A stretch of 64,000 nucleotides of DNA, taken from contig BJKQ01000002.1 in NCBI GenBank assembly GCA_006538405.1, positions 2,356,001 through 2,420,000 of the forward strand, read 5' to 3'. Below, piece by piece: positions 60,330 through 64,000 of the stretch (positions are counted from its first letter, which is position 1; every line of letters starts with the position of its first letter). A model generated the notes under the pieces. The model was given only the letters and a program-made list of their open reading frames with translations. It ran no database searches and was not told where the DNA came from. The translations under genes and the position numbers were made by a program. Source of the DNA: Hansfordia pulvinata (taxonomy: Eukaryota > Ascomycota > Sordariomycetes > Xylariales).

Positions 60330-61872
60330 TTACGGGACTCCCCGTCGGCGTCTCCCTCTATTGGGACCATCGGGTCGTTGAGCTAAGACATCGCGTAGTT
60401 GAGGGTCGTCCTTTTCTACATCGACATGGTGTACTCGAACATGACTGTACCCAGAAAGTTAGTTCAGTGTCTTGACACTACTTTAGACTGCCACGCCCTT
60501 ATGCTGCGAGACGTACCGTTGGAGATTGTCAGGCCGTGGATATCTGTGCTCCCTGTCAGGGCAAAAGGGGCATACGTAGCCTGGCGAGTCGTGCACCAGG
60601 CCATGCCTGATCATTTCATTCTTGCGCTTGAAGCCTTTTCCTCCCTCGCTCCTTGGACACCCTTCTACTGGACAGTAGTGTGGCCTTGACTGAGAGTGGA
60701 CGTTGGCGTGCGAGTTGAGTAGATACTGCGTCTGGAAAGGAGCCGCGTTGCATCCTGGTACTTTGCATACGAACACGCCTGAGGCGTTTGTCATGTGATC
60801 AATGCTCATCCGGTCGGTAATGGAACCTTGAGTAGCCGGGGTAGAGATGTCCGTCGTCGGGGTATCTCTACTGCTGTGTTGGTACTGGCTGCTTGCGCTG
60901 AAGGGGCTCATGAAGGAGTGCGCGGGCGACTGCATGACTTGATATGTGTCGTTGGGGGAGATGGGAGGCGATACATGGCTGGTTGGCACGTTCATGGGGG
61001 GAGTCCAGACGTAGGAGGGGAGCTCGGAAATGAAGCGCTCGGTGGAACCAGGCCCTCATGACGAGGAGGGCTCAATTGATCTTGGAGATGAGATCTGATT
61101 GACGGCAGGGTGCCAGTTTCAGACCTCGGCGAGGCGAGCATGATGGGCGGTAGTGATTTCTGGGGCTCAGAGGCCATCGGAAGACGGGCAGGTGGCGAGC
61201 CAACATCGATCGGAGGCATCAAGACTTGACTCGTGGAGCGATTTCGATTGGGGATCGCTTGCGGCAAAGAACGAGGCGGGTTATAAGAAGGCGGGGGTTG
61301 AGGACAGATCGAATGCCGTCGCTCTTGCCCTCTGGCGGTGCGCCGTTCGTTCTCGAAGACCCAGGCACTGGCGTCGAAGAAATTTGGAGCACGTCCTGTG
61401 CGAGAGATTGCAAGCTGAACAGCTCGTTTGAACGTGAATCGTTGGGCCGCGGCACCGGGTCGGGTGACATGTGGTTGCTCTTCACATCGTCGTCGTCGCT
61501 GGACTCCTCAGAAACCGACTCCTCGGCGCCGCCTCTATTATGGCCACTGCGCCCTTCGCGCCATCTATGGAGGGGCGAGCTCATAACCTCGGCGGCGATC
61601 TCGGGACGTTTTCCACCACCAAGATGATGTATCAGAACAGCATCGCCTTGCGTGGGAGGTGCCTTGCGATGACGATTAGAATACTGTTTATTGCAGTTGG
61701 GAGTTTGACTGACTAGTGGACGAGTAGCGGGCGGCGGCGAGGGCGAAGGGAGGAGTTTGGGGCGAAGAGCCTTCATTAAGGGACTGCTATGTGTCAGACT
61801 TTCTTGAGGATCCCAGAGCACGTCGTTTGCTGAGTTGTCGTGAGCGATTGATGACGAGCCGGTTGCAGGCAT
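60330..61872 (-). CDS. C2H2 zinc-finger transcription factor, with two single-base frame breaks
   Basis: Exon 1 is 61872-60517 and exon 2 is 60444-60330; the intron (GTACGT...CTAAC...TACAG) interrupts the third finger. The N-terminus is Ser/Pro-rich. Two single-base losses break exon 1: at five G 61293-61297 (between RSVLNP and PSYNPPRSLPQ) and at six G 60996-61001 (between PPTSGLPP and MNVPTSHVSPP). With both restored the protein has 490 residues. The conserved middle includes LMPPIDVGSPPARLP and SLPPIMLASPRSETGTLPSI. The C-terminus has three C2H2 fingers: CKVPGCNAAPFQTQYLLNSH, CPVEGCPRSEGGKGFKRKN and CPFCPDREHRYPRPDNLQRH, then VRVHHVDVEKDDPQLRDVLA and RGRRRRG. It is presumably a DNA-binding nuclear regulator; its targets are unknown. 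Translation from the ATG at 60995 alone would give only the finger part. Confidence 0.82.
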
Positions 61873-63234
61873 GCTTTCGCTAGCTCCTAGTGTGGTGACC
61901 TTTACTCACGCATGCACGCTCAAACCCCCATGGATTGATTGCTTTCCAGATCGCGCGACGATCGCTGTGGATGATGCTCGCCTCAGGCTGTGGGAGGGCG
62001 GCAGAAGAGATGAGAGAGTGTGGTGTTCTTGGTGCGAGCGGGCGACGACGCTGCTGTCTGCATCCAGCCGCTAGATGGATGCGGAGGTGCGCGGGGAACA
62101 ACTTGCGCGGCGACAGATTCAGGTACGGCGAGGCGCAAGGTATGCGCAAGGTGTCAAGTCTCTCGTGTCGACCAGGGGAAGATGAAGGCTGTTGAATGCG
62201 CGCGACGAGGGGGCCAGGCGGCCTGGTAGATATGTACGCCGGAGTGTTCCTGATGGCCCAGTAGGTGCTGGTGGAGCGAATCGTGAAGGAGGACCACTTG
62301 CTGTATCCAACACGTGGGGTTGCCCAGGCGCGGCGCGCGGGGAGACCGAGAGTCGAAGAGCCAAAGGCGTTTGCCACCGTCAGAAGGATGCTGGCGTCGC
62401 GGCAGTACCGGTGGAAGGTAGCGCTCAGAACGATGGCAGCCTCGGCGAGCAGGCGAAAGACGAAACGGAGGTGGCAACGAGACAGACGCCGTATAATAAG
62501 GAAGGAATCCTGTAAGGCCGCCCGTCGGCTGGTAGAGCGGTATCGACCCCCCGACCCGCTTAACTCATGCGACGAGAGTTGGAGGGGGGCAGATCGAGAC
62601 TTGGGCACTTGGGCTTTGGGGTAGATGCGGTAGGTAGCTACTCGTAATGCCAGTAGCGAAGTCGCTTGCCAACTCGTCGGATGGGGACGGAGGTCCTCGT
62701 GACCGGGTGAAGCTTGTCCTAGCTTCGGGGCAGCTAGGCAAACTAAGGTCTGATGTAGAGGGCTAGAGGCGGGGGAGGTAACGGAGCCTCCTCTTGTACC
62801 TGGGCCTTAATGCCGCGGCGGCTGGGGCAGGAGGTGGTACAAGGCGGCGCAGCGCGCGCTGGTGCGATGGAGAGGTCGAGGTTGCGCGCACGGGCGCGTG
62901 GCAAACAAGTGAGCAAGCAGGATGGACAATGAGGCGCTTCCCGTGGAGGCTGGTGGCAGGGGGGGCCGTTATGAACAGGCTCTTGGCTAGGGAAATCCGG
63001 GGTTGCCTAACGAGTCAGGAGGGGCGGGAATCCTTGAATTGTATTGTTTCGACAGGGGAAGGTGTCCAGGGGATCGAATGAAGTCGGAGCCAAACCGCGG
63101 CGAGGGTACGAGTGCAGCGGAGGGAGAAAGCCGGGTTGATGGAGGGGGTGAGCGGACGGAGGCGGCACCTGAGTTGCAATATTGATCGTCGTCTCTGGGA
63201 AATAGACTCCATGCAGGCCGGGGAAGCGGAGAGA

Positions 63235-63260
63235 CGGGCGCGGGCGCGGGCGCGGGCGCA
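63235..63260 (+). repeat. CGGGCG hexamer tandem
   Basis: About four consecutive GCGCGG-type units directly precede the CAG repeat. Confidence 0.8.
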
Positions 63261-63280
63261 CGGCGGGTAGGCCCAGTCAG

Positions 63281-63281
<1 letters not shown>

Positions 63282-63313
<32 letters not shown>
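63282..63313 (+). repeat. (AGC)10 microsatellite
   Basis: Ten AGC units plus two bases in non-coding DNA upstream of the C2H2 gene (CTG units when read in the gene's direction). Confidence 0.92.
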
Positions 63314-63317
<4 letters not shown>

Positions 63318-64000
63318 GGCAGAGGCGGAGGCAGTTTTGAGTAGAGCGGCAGCAGCCAAGCACAGAGAGAGGGGGAGAAGGAAGGGGGAGAGAGCGAGAT
63401 AGCGCGTGCGTTGAATGTGAGTGTGAGTGGGGTCGCGTTTGTGCATCTACTCGTACCTACCAGGCAGAGCTGGGAACCAGGCGCGGGGATTGGCTTGGTG
63501 AGGCTTGCGGCGGCGGCGGCGGCGACTGACAATGCGGCTGTACAGCGAGTGGGCCACGGCTTCGAGTGCGCACGAGGAAAATCGCCGGCGGGCTTGCTTC
63601 CCTCTTTGCCGTGTCGAGTCCAGCGGGACAGAGGCCTGCGTGGGAAGGCGGCGACGATCTTCTGTCGGGTCGTGCGTCAATGTCGTGGTGGTCCAGGATG
63701 ATGGGGCCAAGACGGGTGGAAATGGACGCTATGGAGAGGGCTCATGCAGGCCAAAACGAGCCGCGACGGTGGTGATTACCCGCTTTGGAAGCCTACCACG
63801 CCTACAAAGCCCTCGTGCCTCGGCCCTGGCGACGATGGGAGATCCGGTAACCAGAAACACGGGGCTAGTCCAGCATTAGCACGCAATGCGGGTGGCACGG
63901 GCGGCGGGTGCGGATGGGCACGGCGCCACGGACCAGAGGCGAGGCGAGTGCCCGTACTCTTCGAAGGGGAGATGCCAGATGCCGTCGCTCGCGGGGGCCG

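Larger units (their letters stand above)
61873..64000. other. Spacer and probable long leader of the C2H2 gene, to the window edge
   Basis: More than 2 kb without a supported gene. A strong donor GTGAGTAAAG on the minus strand near 61910 suggests that the C2H2 leader, or a further 5' coding exon, may be spliced. Long simple repeats lie at 63235-63313. Confidence 0.45.

Noticed and set aside
4177..61297. Programmed ribosomal frameshifting as the cause of the six frame breaks
   Set aside because: The sites share no slippery heptamer and stimulator, occur in unrelated genes, and are all one-base losses mostly in G/C runs, which fits a sequencing cause better.
62527..62600. tRNA-like A-box (TGGTAGAGCGG)
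   Set aside because: No B-box (GGTTCGANTCC type) or foldable cloverleaf follows within the right distance.
61880..62608. Minus-strand open frame of 242 codons upstream of the C2H2 gene
   Set aside because: Arg/Ser-rich and out of frame with the C2H2 protein; a splice from it could not be supported, so only a possible spliced leader is noted.

Overview
The window is nuclear DNA from a filamentous ascomycete (Pezizomycotina), most likely a Sordariomycete. The evidence is short GT-AG introns of about 50-140 nt with CTAAC/CTAAT-type branch sites, strongly GC-rich third codon positions, and family-level matches to typical filamentous-fungal proteins (PalB calpain, Hsp30-type Hsp20, Vts1, Ant1/PMP47). 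There are no operons. Genes are monocistronic on both strands and separated by wide spacers. The species assignment is inference.

Layout, left to right: the 3' end of an enoyl-CoA hydratase gene (1-305, +); a RING/ZZ-like/SH3 protein (1778-4775, +); a small secreted protein (6723-7232, +); tRNA pseudouridine synthase PUS7 (8240-11120, +); an Hsp20/Hsp30 chaperone with a TATA box and a heat-shock-element-like site (12046-12915, +); a Cdc4-type F-box/WD40 protein (13896-16146, -); an 8.3 kb gene-poor stretch rich in short repeats and homopolymers; an Atx2/ZIP9-type ZIP transporter (24461-26274, -); a 5.4 kb gene-poor stretch; histone acetyltransferase HAT1 (31644-33278, +); an unrecognised spliced gene (33342-33941, -); pyrroline-5-carboxylate reductase (34156-35165, -); an MFS drug-type transporter (38630-40665, -); the TFIIIC TPR subunit TFC4 (41749-45369, -); VTS1 (46613-48572, -); ribosomal protein eL29 in four small exons (52079-52575, -); a peroxisomal adenine-nucleotide carrier (53706-54900, -); the palB/RIM13 calpain (56465-59324, +); and a C2H2 zinc-finger factor (60330-61872, -).

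The genes are mostly housekeeping and do not form a pathway cluster. Thematic links are loose: ubiquitin ligation (RING protein, Cdc4), RNA metabolism and Pol III/translation (PUS7, TFC4, VTS1, eL29), peroxisome and fatty-acid metabolism (hydratase, Ant1), and stress or pH response (Hsp20, PalB).

Two features of the DNA itself stand out. First, six single-base losses break conserved reading frames in five genes. Five of them fall in runs of G on the given strand, and restoring one base makes every spliced coding length a multiple of three. This points to homopolymer sequencing or assembly errors more than to five independent pseudogenes. Second, the spacers, but apparently not the coding exons, are peppered with short palindromic words (ACGAGTACTCGT and TTAGGTACCTAA types) and contain long poly-G/poly-C tracts between about 21.6 and 29.8 kb. 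I saw no tRNA, rRNA, transposase, CRISPR array or biosynthetic cluster.
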